In this document: positions 46,203 to 55,133 of the stretch, one piece after another
Numbering within the stretch: position 1 is the stretch's first letter
How the letters are laid out: each line of letters begins with the position of its first letter
From: JBMNIZ01 sp050951405
GTDB lineage: Bacteria; Bacillota; DULZ01
Direction: 5' to 3'
Assembly (NCBI GenBank): GCA_050951405.1
Contig: JBMNIZ010000016.1
Location: forward strand, 62,001 to 126,000
DNA: 64,000 nt
The notes under the pieces: generated by a model
Seen by the model: the letters and a program-made list of their open reading frames with translations, nothing else
Databases searched by the model: none
Told to the model about the DNA's origin: nothing
Made by a program: the position numbers and the translations under genes

Positions 46203-47549
46203 ATGGATAACGAGGTGTATTATCTTATGTCCCAAAAACAACTTAATAGGTTTTTAGTAATTACCAAACTCATCGAAGGGCATATCACAGTCAAAGAAGC
46301 ATCTGAGAGCCTTGGACTTTGCGAAAGACAAATACTCCGCCTCAAGAAAGGAGTGCAAGAACAGGGGGCGTCTTTCCTAGTCCATAAAAACAAAGGCAAA
46401 AAACCTTATCATGCCATCCCGGATCAAACTGCCCAGACAATTATTAACCTTAAAAAGTCAGATACCTACAAAAACGCTAATTTCTTGCACTTTCAGGAAA
46501 TGCTGGCAGAGCATGAACAAATTAATATCAGCTATTCAGCGCTTTACAAGCTGCTAAAGAAGTCGGGCTTTGAAAGCCCGAAAAAACGTAGGAGGTTTAA
46601 GCCCCATCGCACTAGAAAGCGTAAACCCCAGGAAGGGCTTTTAATCCAGATGGATGCTACGCCCTATGAATGGTTTGGTACCAGCGAAAATTTTAGCCTG
46701 CATGGTGGTATTGATGATGCTACAGGCAAAGTGGTAGCCTTATACCTGGCTAAGAATGAATGCCTCCAGGGGTACTTTGAAGTTATGCGCTTTATGTTTG
46801 AAAATTTCGGCATCCCGGTTAGTATCTATTCCGACAGCCATACCATTTTCAAATCACCTTTAAAGGATAAACTGTCTATTGAAGAACAGTTGGCAGGTAA
46901 AAGAACAAAACCAACCCAGTTTGGCCGTGCTATGGAAGAGATGGGTGTAACCATTATTACCGCACGTTCACCTCAAGCAAAGGGCCGTGTGGAACGTCTG
47001 TGGGAAACGCTGCAAAGTAGACTGCCGGTCGAGTTTAAGCGTAACAACATCAACACTTTGGATGAGGCTAATGCCTTTTTAGCAAAGTACATATACAAGT
47101 TTAATAAGCGGTTTGCGGTAGAGCCTGAAAATACCGAATGTGCTTTCAGACCCGTACCTTCAAACCTGTGCATAGACCACATCCTTTGCATCGTTAAGCA
47201 GCGTACATTTGACAATGGTGGAGTATTTTCCTTTTACAGTAAACATTTTAAGATTATTCAGTCCAAGGAACTTCCTCCACTACCCAAAAGTGCCCGCATA
47301 GATGTACTTACTAGCCCTCATTTCGGTATTAAAGTGGCCTATAAGGGTGCTATATACGATACAATGCCGTTCGTTAAGTCAAAGAAGATACAGGACAAGG
47401 CTCCTGCAAAAGAGAGAAAGAAATGGTCACCACCGGACAGCCATTACTACAAGTACGGTCATAGACTTGTGAAAAAACTGGCCTTTACCGAAAGTGATCA
47501 AGAAATACTCGCGATGCTCGAAGAAATATTTCTCTCAAAAATGGCTTAA
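46203..47549 (+). CDS. ISNCY/IS1202-type transposase, copy 2
   Basis: 448 residues, the same product as copy 1 apart from one substitution (N for K in SENFSLHGG). The frame happens to be open upstream to 46044 outside the element, but the start shared with copy 1 is the ATG at 46203. HTH and DDE motifs are as in copy 1. Its upstream sequence lacks the C of one AAATGTCA motif, which may affect a transposase binding site or its own promoter. Confidence 0.92.
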   Translation: MDNEVYYLMSQKQLNRFLVITKLIEGHITVKEASESLGLCERQILRLKKGVQEQGASFLVHKNKGKKPYHAIPDQTAQTIINLKKSDTYKNANFLHFQEMLAEHEQINISYSALYKLLKKSGFESPKKRRRFKPHRTRKRKPQEGLLIQMDATPYEWFGTSENFSLHGGIDDATGKVVALYLAKNECLQGYFEVMRFMFENFGIPVSIYSDSHTIFKSPLKDKLSIEEQLAGKRTKPTQFGRAMEEMGVTIITARSPQAKGRVERLWETLQSRLPVEFKRNNINTLDEANAFLAKYIYKFNKRFAVEPENTECAFRPVPSNLCIDHILCIVKQRTFDNGGVFSFYSKHFKIIQSKELPPLPKSARIDVLTSPHFGIKVAYKGAIYDTMPFVKSKKIQDKAPAKERKKWSPPDSHYYKYGHRLVKKLAFTESDQEILAMLEEIFLSKMA

Positions 47550-47583
47550 AACACGTTGTTTTAACCTGGCTAACTATTACTCT

Positions 47584-47657
47584 GCTGGCTGCCTGGCAAC
47601 GTCAAGGGCGAGCTTTAGCGAGTTCATCTTGACCCTTGACGTTGCCAGACAGCCAGC
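47584..47657. repeat. Hairpin with inverted loop in ISNCY copy 2
   Basis: Arms 47584-47608 and 47633-47657 (one mismatch) around a 24-base loop 47609-47632. In transposase orientation the loop starts CGAGCTTTAGCG, while the copy 1 loop ends CGCTAAAGCTCG: exact reverse complements. Confidence 0.92.
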
Positions 47658-47743
47658 TATCATCCCAATAGCCAGGTTAAAGATGACATTTTCTAACGAT
47701 AATTAACTATCTTTTGGGGTGACATTTTCATAAGTTATTGACA

Positions 47744-47760
47744 CGTTTGGAAAAACTTGC
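47744..47760. repeat. 17-bp target duplication, right, of ISNCY copy 2
   Basis: CGTTTGGAAAAACTTGC. The IS right end plus this copy reads TTGACA-CGTTTGG, so the element brings an outward-facing -35-like box. Confidence 0.92.
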
Positions 47761-47826
47761 GAGAGAATAGCAATGCAAAATAGCAGGAGTAAGAATCCCG
47801 CAGCCAAGCTGTCTGCACATTTGATG

Positions 47827-47849
47827 AAAAAACCGGCTCTCAGGCCGGC
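47827..47849 (-). terminator. Terminator after the mazF-like gene
   Basis: GCCGGC-CTGAGA-GCCGGT followed by TTTTTC on the minus strand. Confidence 0.85.
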
Positions 47850-47856
47850 AAACTGA

Positions 47857-48261
47857 TCAGGAGCTCTGCTTTTGCAGGTAACTCCGGTTTTGCAACTTTT
47901 GCAAGGTGCTTAAACCCAGGCTTAATTCAATGGCAGTATCAACCTTTTGCATTGTTTCCGGAGAAAGCCTGCCCAAATAATTGTCATTTGTAAAGCAAGC
48001 CTTGTCCAAGGTGCGAATTTGAGAAAAAAGAGCCACATGGTCTTTTTGCAACCCATTCTGGTTATTGCGATTAATGGGCACTGCAAAAATAAGGCGCTTG
48101 GCACGCAGCGTGTGGGAAAGAGGCACGACGATAACGCTATTGCAAAAACGATTGCCGATATCGTTCTGGATAACCAGCACTGGGCGCAAAATCTCCCGGC
48201 CCTGTCTGTCCATTCCCAAATTGACCATGAAAAGGTCTCCCCGCCGAATCATCACTCCCAT
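47857..48261 (-). CDS. MazF/PemK-type endoribonuclease toxin
   Basis: 134 residues (131 from the second ATG at 48252). The N-terminus IRRGDLFMVNLGMDRQGREILRPVLVIQNDIGNRF is the MazF/EndoA fold signature (RGD, RPVLVIQND), and VIVVPLSHT plus LFSQIRTLDKACF are the other conserved strands. The family cleaves mRNA at short motifs. The C-terminal tail (SLGLSTLQKLQNRSYLQKQSS) is longer than in EndoA. The 54-codon frame directly upstream ends 2 bp before its start and is the antitoxin candidate. The unit is enclosed by terminators and splits the yajC-secDF order. Confidence 0.88.
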   Translation of the reverse strand: MGVMIRRGDLFMVNLGMDRQGREILRPVLVIQNDIGNRFCNSVIVVPLSHTLRAKRLIFAVPINRNNQNGLQKDHVALFSQIRTLDKACFTNDNYLGRLSPETMQKVDTAIELSLGLSTLQKLQNRSYLQKQSS

Positions 48262-48263
48262 CC

Positions 48264-48428
48264 TTAACCCCCCAGCCCTGTCTCTTCCAGTTTTTGCAAT
48301 ACTCTGTTCTCTATCTCCTGCCAGCTCTCCTCAAGAGTGAATCCCCAAAATGATAAAAGAGTATAGTCTCTGGCGATTCTTTCCGGCAAATCCTCTTTAA
48401 AACCGAATAAACGGGCTAACCAAGACAT
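48264..48428 (-). CDS. 54-residue protein preceding mazF, antitoxin candidate
   Basis: The ATG at 48428 follows AAAAAGGGGTGA with normal spacing. The product starts MSWLARLFGFKEDLPERIA and continues through SFWGFTLEESWQEIENRVL to a GLGG end; it is acidic at its C-terminal half and looks helical. It does not show the ribbon-helix-helix or AbrB-type pattern of usual MazE antitoxins, and I recognise no family. The gene order (small gene, 2-bp gap, toxin) is that of toxin-antitoxin pairs. The frame could also be a leader whose translation couples to mazF. Confidence 0.65.
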   Translation of the reverse strand: MSWLARLFGFKEDLPERIARDYTLLSFWGFTLEESWQEIENRVLQKLEETGLGG

Positions 48429-48545
48429 GATTTCACCCCTTTTTCACTACACAAATCAGTATAGATTAATTGTTGGACAAAGCTTTTCCAATTCCTTTTT
48501 CGATTCCTGTCTTTTATTGGCAATTATTGGAGATATGGCCGGCCC

Positions 48546-48576
48546 AAATAAAAAAAGTCCTTTCACAAGGACTTCT
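48546..48576 (-). terminator. Terminator after yajC
   Basis: AAGTCCTT-gtga-AAGGACTT followed by TTTTTATT on the minus strand. It ends the queA-tgt-yajC transcript before the toxin unit. Confidence 0.88.
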
Positions 48577-48588
48577 TCAAAAATTTGC

Positions 48589-48858
48589 TTACTCGTCTCT
48601 TCCTAAAATACGGCCCACGGCAGTTTTTTCGATCTCAATTTCTGTCTTATCGGCAATTCGAATAGTCAAAATGTCGTCTTTTATTTTCAGCACCCGCCCA
48701 TGTATTCCGCCAATTGTGACGATGTGATCATTCACTTTAACAGAATCAAGCATTTGCTGTCTTTGCCTCTGTTGTTTTTGCTGAGGCCTAATCATCAAAA
48801 AGTAGATGATGGCAAAAAATATGCCCAGATAAATAAGGGTTCCTGTCCACTGTTGCAA
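48589..48858 (-). CDS. yajC: Preprotein translocase accessory subunit YajC
   Basis: 89 residues: one membrane helix (LIYLGIFFAIIYFLMIRPQQK), a basic Q/R-rich stretch, and the KVNDHIVTIGGIHGRVLKIKDD domain. It associates with SecDF in the Sec translocase. It follows tgt as in most bacteria. An ATG a few codons inside is also possible, but the given start suits the usual length. Confidence 0.93.
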   Translation of the reverse strand: MQQWTGTLIYLGIFFAIIYFLMIRPQQKQQRQRQQMLDSVKVNDHIVTIGGIHGRVLKIKDDILTIRIADKTEIEIEKTAVGRILGRDE

Positions 48859-48921
48859 TGTTCCAACATCCTTCCTAATATTTTTTTCAATAGAGTTCTA
48901 CGGTTATTGGCCAAATCCTTT

Positions 48922-50043
48922 TTATTCCGGATAAAATCTTAGAATTTCTTTAGCTAAATTTGCCAGCCTTTCTTCTCTGATGGCCTGTCGAATACGTAAA
49001 ATTAAATTACCCAGGTAGGAAAGATTATGAAAAGTAAGCAAGCGCAATCCGAGAATTTCGTTGGCTTTCACCAGATGACGAAGATAGGCCCGGGAATAAT
49101 TCCGGCAGGTATAGCAATCACAAGCCGGATCCAGGGGCTCAAAATCCTTGGCATAGACTTGATTGCGCACCACCACTTTACCCACCGAAGTCCAAGCGGT
49201 ACCATTCCTAGCAATGCGGGTGGGCAGCACACAATCAAACATATCAATTCCTTCCATCACCCCCCGGATAATACAGTCAGGAGAACCTACGCCCATCAAA
49301 TAACGAGGCTTATTTTTAGGCAAGAGAGGCACAGTTTTTTCTAAGAGCTCATACATCAAGGGTTTCGGTTCCCCCACACTCAAGCCTCCGATGGCATAGC
49401 CGGGAAAATCCATTTCCACCAATTGCCTGGCGCTTTCCCGGCGCAAATCGGCATAAGTACTGCCTTGGACAATACCGAAGAGAGCTTGATCCTTCCGCTT
49501 GTGAACATTCAGGCATCTTCGGGCCCATTCAGTAGTGATGACAAGCCCTTTTTTTGCTTCTTCATAGTGGCAGGGATAAGGAGAACAAACATCCAGAACC
49601 ATAGCAATATCTGATCCAAGAGCCATTTGAATCTCCATGGACTTCTCCGGGGAAAAGAAATGTTTGGATCCATCCAGGTGGGAGCGAAAAGTCACTCCTT
49701 CCCAATCTATTTTGCGCAAGTCGGCAAGACTAAATACCTGGAAACCCCCGCTATCTGTTAAAATAGGACGTTTCCAGTTCATAAAACGATGCAGTCCCCC
49801 CGCCTCTCGGATCAATTCATGTCCCGGGCGCAGATAAAGATGATAAGTATTGCTTAAAATGATCTCTACGCCTAATGCATACAGTTCTTCCGGCGCTAAA
49901 GTTTTCACTGTAGCCTGGGTTCCTACCGGCATAAAAACCGGAGTGTCCACAATTCCATGAAACAACTTCAGCCGGCCTAAGCGCGCTCTTGTCTCTTGGC
50001 TTTCATAGAGCAGTTCGAATTTCGCAGCCACTGGATTTTTCAC
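48922..50043 (-). CDS. tgt: tRNA-guanine transglycosylase Tgt
   Basis: 373 residues. It exchanges guanine 34 for preQ1 in Asp, Asn, His and Tyr tRNAs. It shows the general acid/base aspartate in LTDSGGFQVFSL, the nucleophile region FDCVLPTRIARNGTAW, and the zinc site CDCYTCRNYSRAYLRH. Intact. It starts 6 bp after the queA stop, forming a queA-tgt-yajC unit. Confidence 0.96.
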   Translation of the reverse strand: MKNPVAAKFELLYESQETRARLGRLKLFHGIVDTPVFMPVGTQATVKTLAPEELYALGVEIILSNTYHLYLRPGHELIREAGGLHRFMNWKRPILTDSGGFQVFSLADLRKIDWEGVTFRSHLDGSKHFFSPEKSMEIQMALGSDIAMVLDVCSPYPCHYEEAKKGLVITTEWARRCLNVHKRKDQALFGIVQGSTYADLRRESARQLVEMDFPGYAIGGLSVGEPKPLMYELLEKTVPLLPKNKPRYLMGVGSPDCIIRGVMEGIDMFDCVLPTRIARNGTAWTSVGKVVVRNQVYAKDFEPLDPACDCYTCRNYSRAYLRHLVKANEILGLRLLTFHNLSYLGNLILRIRQAIREERLANLAKEILRFYPE

Positions 50044-50049
50044 CTCAAA

Positions 50050-51075
50050 CTAGATAAGAAACATGGCATCGCCAAAACTGAAAAAACGGTAATTATTTTC
50101 GATGGCCTTCTGGTAAGCGTAGCGAATTAATTCAATTCCCGCGAAAGCGCTCACTAACATCAATAAGCTGGAACGTGGCAAATGAAAATTGGTAATCAAA
50201 CAGTCGGTCAGCTTGAAACTGTAACCCGGGTAAATAAAAATATCCGTCCAACCTTGAGAGGGATACAGCAATCCATCATTGCCGACAGCTGTTTCCAAGG
50301 TCCGTACGGTAGTAGTACCAACGGCAATGACCCTTCTCTTTGCCGCCTTGGCCCGGTTGATTATTTGTGCCGCTTCCTTCCCTATCCGATAGTACTCGCT
50401 GTGCATGGTATGCTTTTCTATCTCCTGAACTTGTACCGGCCTGAAAGTACCCAGTCCCACATGGAGAGTCAATTCAACTATTTCCACTCCTTTGGCTCGG
50501 ATCCTGGCAAGCAAATCTTCGGTAAAATGAAGACCGGCCGTAGGTGCCGCCACAGAGCCTGAGTGCCTGGCATAAATGGTCTGATACCGATCCGGGTCTC
50601 GAAGGGGTTGATGAATATAAGGGGGTAATGGGGTCTGCCCCAATTCCTCCAGTTTTTCGTCAAAACTGCCCTGGAAGGAGAATTGCAGAACACGTCCTCC
50701 TGCATCGGTAGCTTCCTTCACCAGGGCCGTCATCTCCCCGGACCCAAATACTATCTCAGTACCCGGCCTGGCCCTCTTCCCTGGTTTTACCAAAGCCTCC
50801 CAGCGGCAGTGATCTAATCTCCGCAGAAGCAGGGCCTCTATTTTTGCCCCTGTTGGCTGTTTCCTGCCAACGAGCCTGGCCGGAATAACCTTGGTATTAT
50901 TCATGACCAGCACGTCCCCGGGGAAAAGATAATCGGAGATCTCAAAAAACCGGCGGTGTTCAATTTTTTGCCGGAGGCGATCCACCACCATTAACCGAGC
51001 CCGGTCCCGGGGTTCTATCGGCTCCTGGGCAATCAAACTTTCCGGTAAATCATAATCAAACTCTTCTATTCTCAT
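50050..51075 (-). CDS. queA: S-adenosylmethionine:tRNA ribosyltransferase-isomerase QueA
   Basis: 341 residues. It converts preQ1-tRNA to epoxyqueuosine-tRNA. Signature stretches are FDYDLPESLIAQEPIEPRDRARL, VLVMNNTKVIPARL, GSVAAPTAGLHFT, VGLGTFRPV and TDCLITNFHLPRSSLLMLV. Intact, full length. Located directly after spoIID (10 bp). Confidence 0.96.
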   Translation of the reverse strand: MRIEEFDYDLPESLIAQEPIEPRDRARLMVVDRLRQKIEHRRFFEISDYLFPGDVLVMNNTKVIPARLVGRKQPTGAKIEALLLRRLDHCRWEALVKPGKRARPGTEIVFGSGEMTALVKEATDAGGRVLQFSFQGSFDEKLEELGQTPLPPYIHQPLRDPDRYQTIYARHSGSVAAPTAGLHFTEDLLARIRAKGVEIVELTLHVGLGTFRPVQVQEIEKHTMHSEYYRIGKEAAQIINRAKAAKRRVIAVGTTTVRTLETAVGNDGLLYPSQGWTDIFIYPGYSFKLTDCLITNFHLPRSSLLMLVSAFAGIELIRYAYQKAIENNYRFFSFGDAMFLI

Positions 51076-51085
51076 AGGTTTTTCC

Positions 51086-52504
51086 TTAAAACGGCTCTAT
51101 AGTTAGCCTGCCGTCATTTTTACCCTGATTATAATAGTGTTCAATTATTTGTCGGTAGTTATACCCTGCTTCAGCCATTCCCCAAGCCCCCCACTGGCTC
51201 ATTCCCACTCCATGCCCGTGTCCCCAACCCTCAAAAGTAACTGTGTCAAAGCTCTGTGGCAAAATGGACCGAAGGGAGTTTTCTCCTGCCAGGTAAATTG
51301 ATGGGGAGTTGGAAAGAAGCACTTCGCTCCCTGCCGTTACAACCTTTACCCCTTCAATTGAATTAAGAGCTAATACCTGCCCCTCCCCATTGGTAACGAA
51401 AACCGTCGCATCGGAAATTATCTGGAAAAGGGTGCTTTTCAGCCCCAGAACTGATCGTATTTTATCCCGAAAGATACTCTTCGTGCCTGCGGTTCCGATC
51501 AAATCCAGCCTGGATACCCGGCCAGAAGGGGTGAGATGGGGAGCGCCCCGGCGATCCTCCTGGCTGATCTTCAATCTCAATAACTTGCCGATAGCTATTT
51601 GATCTTCCGGATGAGACTGATTCCAGGCTTGGATTTTCTGCTCCAACTCTTGGAGGCTATAGCTTTGTTGCCAGCAGTAGGTATTAGCCGGCCATCCACC
51701 GGGGGTCTGGTGCGGATATTGAAGGACATAAGCATCGTAGGGAGAAGGCACTCCTTTTAAGTAGGGCAATTCCTTTTCCCAGACATTTTCACTGTTCTCA
51801 GTGTGACCGCCTCCATTGGCATGAAAAAAAGCTTGAATCAATTCCCCGTCATAATTAATTACCAACCCCTCGGTAGCGCGGATGGCTTCGTAAATCCTTT
51901 CCATTCCCGGCACAGTCTCCGCCTCGTAGCCCCCATAAACTTGAGTTGAAGTATCGGCGGAGAGATCATAATAAGCCGAGGGATTTCGATTACTCAAAGC
52001 ATAGGTACGGGAAACTACCGCCTGGGCTTTTAGAGCTTCCAAAGGCGCCGTCACGCCCATTTCCTTGACCAGCACACCGGCCAGATAATTCTCCAGGTCC
52101 ACCACATTAACGGCCATCAGCCCGGAAGATTCGTTATAAATATAAAGGTCGCCCCGGTAGCGAAGATTCCGATAGCGAAATAAATTGAGCCCGGAGGAAT
52201 CTTCCGCCTGGAGCAAAAGAGGACCCTTCACAGAGATATCCAACGCTTGCCCATCTCTGGCCAAGCGATAACTAGGACCTTCCTTACTGACGGACCATTT
52301 TTCGCCAACGGCAATCCTAGCCACAGCCAACCCATGGGCACAGTCCACCAATTGATAAGAACCATCGGCCACTTCAAATTCAACAATGGATACATCCCGT
52401 TGAAGAAGAACCCGTACATCAGCCCTAGAGGCGGCCCAGCCATCTGTCCCAAAAGGGAAAAAAACGATCAGTAGAGATGCTGCCAGGGTAATCAGTGCTC
52501 TCAA
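51086..52504 (-). CDS. spoIID: SpoIID/LytB-domain peptidoglycan lytic protein
   Basis: 472 residues with an N-terminal signal peptide (ALITLAASLLIVFFPFGTDGWA). The SpoIID domain shows NYLAGVLVKEMG, LKAQAVVSRTYAL, HANGGGHTENSENVW and the C-terminal WGHGHGVGMSQWGAWGMA. In endospore formers SpoIID cleaves septal glycan strands during engulfment. This gene is in the ruv-queA locus where many Clostridia carry a SpoIID/LytB paralogue, so it may be a paralogue and not the engulfment enzyme itself. Confidence 0.88.
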   Translation of the reverse strand: MRALITLAASLLIVFFPFGTDGWAASRADVRVLLQRDVSIVEFEVADGSYQLVDCAHGLAVARIAVGEKWSVSKEGPSYRLARDGQALDISVKGPLLLQAEDSSGLNLFRYRNLRYRGDLYIYNESSGLMAVNVVDLENYLAGVLVKEMGVTAPLEALKAQAVVSRTYALSNRNPSAYYDLSADTSTQVYGGYEAETVPGMERIYEAIRATEGLVINYDGELIQAFFHANGGGHTENSENVWEKELPYLKGVPSPYDAYVLQYPHQTPGGWPANTYCWQQSYSLQELEQKIQAWNQSHPEDQIAIGKLLRLKISQEDRRGAPHLTPSGRVSRLDLIGTAGTKSIFRDKIRSVLGLKSTLFQIISDATVFVTNGEGQVLALNSIEGVKVVTAGSEVLLSNSPSIYLAGENSLRSILPQSFDTVTFEGWGHGHGVGMSQWGAWGMAEAGYNYRQIIEHYYNQGKNDGRLTIEPF

Positions 52505-52629
52505 TGGCCATTCTTTCCTCTCTCAAATTCAACATAATTCTTACTCATTTTTCGACAAGCATTTCCAAAGTCCTTCCACCGGGAAACTAATCCCACTTAT
52601 CCGAGGTAAATCACTTCATTTCCGGCAAA

Positions 52630-52665
52630 AGAAAAAGGCCCCGCTTTTCAAATGGCTGCAGGACC
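52630..52665 (-). terminator. Terminator after rsgI
   Basis: GGTCCTGC pairs with GCGGGGCC (two G-U pairs), followed by TTTTTC on the minus strand. Confidence 0.65.
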
Positions 52666-52693
52666 TGTCCTTAAATGAGTGCGAATTCAAGGC

Positions 52694-53962
52694 TCAGGTT
52701 TTATTTCCCTTGTTATTTGGTTTGCCTGGATGGCGGCTGTGGTGAGGAGCAGATTGTAACTCCCTTCTGCCTTTTATGCTTGATGGGGATTTCTTCTCTT
52801 CTTCATTCTCTTTCTCTTGCAACGATTTTTTTTCTTGGCCATAATTCTTTTCTTTATCTTTTTCCCTCTTGCTGCTTTCCGGCCTTGTTTTTTTCTCCTC
52901 CTGCCGGAAACCGCTGAAGCGAGCTTTTGACAAAGCACTTTCCAGCCATGAAGGAAGCTTCTTTTCATTATCGGATTTAATATTTCTTCCGATATCTGTC
53001 TTTCCTTTCAAGTCAGGCTTCGTTTTATGATCCCGCTTTACCACTTCAACTTTGTTTTGCGGTGTTCTGCCTTTTTTGTCATTACCCTCCTCAGTTTTTT
53101 TGTCCTGAAGATCTTCCTTTTTCTTCCCAGGCAGTTTATTTTTCACTTTTTGTTCCAATGCTTTCAGGTCTTTTTCTTTTTTAGCTTGTGTTACCAGTTT
53201 TTGAAAGTCACCTCCGGCCGAAGCTATCGCAGACTGAATACTCCTCTTCTGCAAATGGGAGGCTTCTATGGGCAAACCTTCTTGCAGACCTTCCAGCATG
53301 ATCACATATTTCCCCACAGAAAGATTGAATTCCTGAGCTTGAGGTCGAAGTTCCGACGGCACCACGAGAACATCCACGGAAGCTCGGACATTGGTACTCT
53401 CAAGTACCTGACTGGCCTTTTCCATTAATTGTGCCGAAAGCCCTTGATCCTGTTTCTGCCCACCCTCGTCCTGCGAACTGACTGTGATCAAAATATTGTT
53501 CTCTTTGGCAGCATGAAAAAAACCCAATTCTGACGCTCTCCGCACGGTGAGAGGTATAACCTCTTCGATAGGCTGGTGCATAATGTTTTGCCCTTCTATC
53601 AATCGCTCTGCTTCTGCATTAAGAGCATTAACCCTAATCACGCGCAGATCCCGGTCCAATCCGTACTCCAGACTGGGATTAATGTCCAGAGTAACCCAAG
53701 CGACCTCAGCCATTTTGCCAGCGGTGAGTACTGCCGGCAAAATGGAAAAAGGAAGGAAGAGAAAGATGAGCGCAGCCGCTACTGCTACCAGAGCCAGTTT
53801 TGACTTCCGGGAAGGTTTTTCCTGGCCTGACAGAAAGATTTCCTCACCTACTTGAGGCATGGCTCCCTGTAACCGTTCTTTAAGAAAATGCCCGTCTCGG
53901 GTCATGATCACTACATAAGGAGGGTCTACCTTCATCACCAATCCACTAATCTTTTTTTGCAC
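52694..53962 (-). CDS. rsgI: RsgI-type anti-sigma factor
   Basis: 422 residues from a GTG after GGGAGGAGG, inside the end of sigI (26-28 bp overlap). The N-terminal RsgI domain (VMKVDPPYVVIMTRDGHFLKE) is followed by one membrane helix (ALVAVAAALIFLFLPFSIL) and the extracellular WVTLDINPSLEYGLDRDLRVI region typical of RsgI. The last about 170 residues are an extremely Lys/Glu/Arg-rich low-complexity tail instead of a carbohydrate-binding module. It binds SigI in the cytoplasm and probably releases it on an envelope signal. Confidence 0.9.
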   Translation of the reverse strand: MQKKISGLVMKVDPPYVVIMTRDGHFLKERLQGAMPQVGEEIFLSGQEKPSRKSKLALVAVAAALIFLFLPFSILPAVLTAGKMAEVAWVTLDINPSLEYGLDRDLRVIRVNALNAEAERLIEGQNIMHQPIEEVIPLTVRRASELGFFHAAKENNILITVSSQDEGGQKQDQGLSAQLMEKASQVLESTNVRASVDVLVVPSELRPQAQEFNLSVGKYVIMLEGLQEGLPIEASHLQKRSIQSAIASAGGDFQKLVTQAKKEKDLKALEQKVKNKLPGKKKEDLQDKKTEEGNDKKGRTPQNKVEVVKRDHKTKPDLKGKTDIGRNIKSDNEKKLPSWLESALSKARFSGFRQEEKKTRPESSKREKDKEKNYGQEKKSLQEKENEEEKKSPSSIKGRRELQSAPHHSRHPGKPNNKGNKT

Positions 53963-54739
53963 CTGTCAGACCTCCTCCCTTTTGATCTTTCAGGTAACTT
54001 TTCAAATAAGGGTATTGTCCCGATAAAGCCAGCACTAAAGCCAAAATGTACTTGCGCTGTCTTTCCAAGGTTTTGCGGCTAACCTGTACTAATGGCTCCA
54101 GGCTTTTTAAAGGCAGTTCTTTTTTTCGAAAACGTGTTTTTTTAATTGGTCATGCTCCAGAATGATGTTAGCCACTTGCAAAGCCCGCTCCCTGGCATCC
54201 CGGTGTTTTGGGCAAACCCGAACAATTTCCTCCAGGGTAATGCCAAGCCCCTCTAAAACCTCCACAAAAGAGTTTATCTCCTCCTGCCTTTCTCTGATCT
54301 CTTCTCCGGCCAAATAATGGTCAATGGCTTTTTCATTGGCTATTTTTTCCAAGACGTTTGCTTCTTCCTCAGGGGCATCGCGCATCAGGCCGGAGAAGGG
54401 AATGGCATTTTTATGTTTGCCTTCCCGGCGGAAATAGTCAATCAGGCGTCTCCGAATAAGAATCTCGGCAAAAGTCAGAAAACTGCTCCCTTTTGTGCGA
54501 TCATATTGATCAATGGCCTGATTAAAGGCTAATAGGGACAGACTATATTCATCATCTTCTCTGCTGATATAGCGTCCACTGACTTGGGAGCAGGTTTTCA
54601 AAAGAAAAGGGGAAAATCGTTTCAAAAGATCTTCCCGCACCTGGACATCCCCTGATTGGGCTCTGATCAACAGCTGATCAAAATCCATCTGAGCCAGTGT
54701 GGATGCATTCTTCTTGGAAAGCAGCCGCAACTGCCTCAC
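53935..54739 (-). CDS. sigI: RNA polymerase sigma factor SigI (frameshift near 3' end)
   Basis: Start at a GTG (54739). Sigma-70 region 2 is seen in REDDEYSLSLLAFNQAIDQYDRTKGSSFLTFAEILIRRRLIDYFRRE split over helices, with the SigI-specific C-terminal domain starting near LGITLEEIVRVCPKHRDARERAL. The frame breaks near 54130 in runs of A/T; the continuation ELPLKSLEPLVQVSRKTLER and QRKYILALVLALSG leads to the stop at 53935. SigI responds to heat or polysaccharides in other Firmicutes. Pair sigI-rsgI overlaps, so the two are co-regulated. Confidence 0.9.
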
Positions 54740-54821
54740 CTCTTTGATAAAAGAATTCGCCGGCCATTTCCTCTTTATGAGGGTAGCAGCTGATTGCTCC
54801 TGAATTTAAATACTGATTATG

Positions 54822-55049
54822 CTAACGGCGCAATACTATGTTCAGAATGATAGTCAAAAGAAGGCTTAAAAGAATACAGCTGGCTAAAGGAAAATAAATA
54901 CTGAAATTTCCCTTCTGATAGAAAATATCTCCCGGAATTTTTCCCAGGAAAGGAAACAGCCGGCCCAGCCCCCAAAGGATTAATCCAAGGAAGGTAAGCA
55001 ACAAGCCGAACTGAATAAGCATTTTGCCAAAGAAATTCCATTCTCCCAA
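54822..55049 (-). CDS. DUF2905 small membrane protein
   Basis: About 75 residues; a TTG at 55049 has AGGTGG eight bases upstream, while starts at 55073 or 55022 are alternatives. Two membrane helices (QFGLLLTFLGLILWGLG and YFPLASCILLSLLLTIILNI) with the conserved link GKIPGDIFYQKGNFSIYFP. Function unknown. It is a usual member of the ruv-queA neighbourhood in Clostridia. Confidence 0.85.
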   Translation of the reverse strand: MGEWNFFGKMLIQFGLLLTFLGLILWGLGRLFPFLGKIPGDIFYQKGNFSIYFPLASCILLSLLLTIILNIVLRR

Positions 55050-55133
55050 AGCACTGATCCACCTTTCTTCCAAGCTGTTCTATACAGTTTTATAATATCA
55101 TAAAGAGCTTCACTTTTTACCAGAGAATACAAC

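Larger units (their letters stand above)
46150..47743 (+). mobile_element. ISNCY (IS1202-type) insertion sequence, copy 2
   Basis: 1594 bp, TGT...ACA ends, flanked by 17-bp direct repeats. Long target duplications are known for the IS1202 group. It differs from copy 1 by a missing C in the leader (AAATG-TACTATGG against AAATGTCACTATGG), a substitution in the transposase, one base in the hairpin arm and an inverted hairpin loop. Confidence 0.92.
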
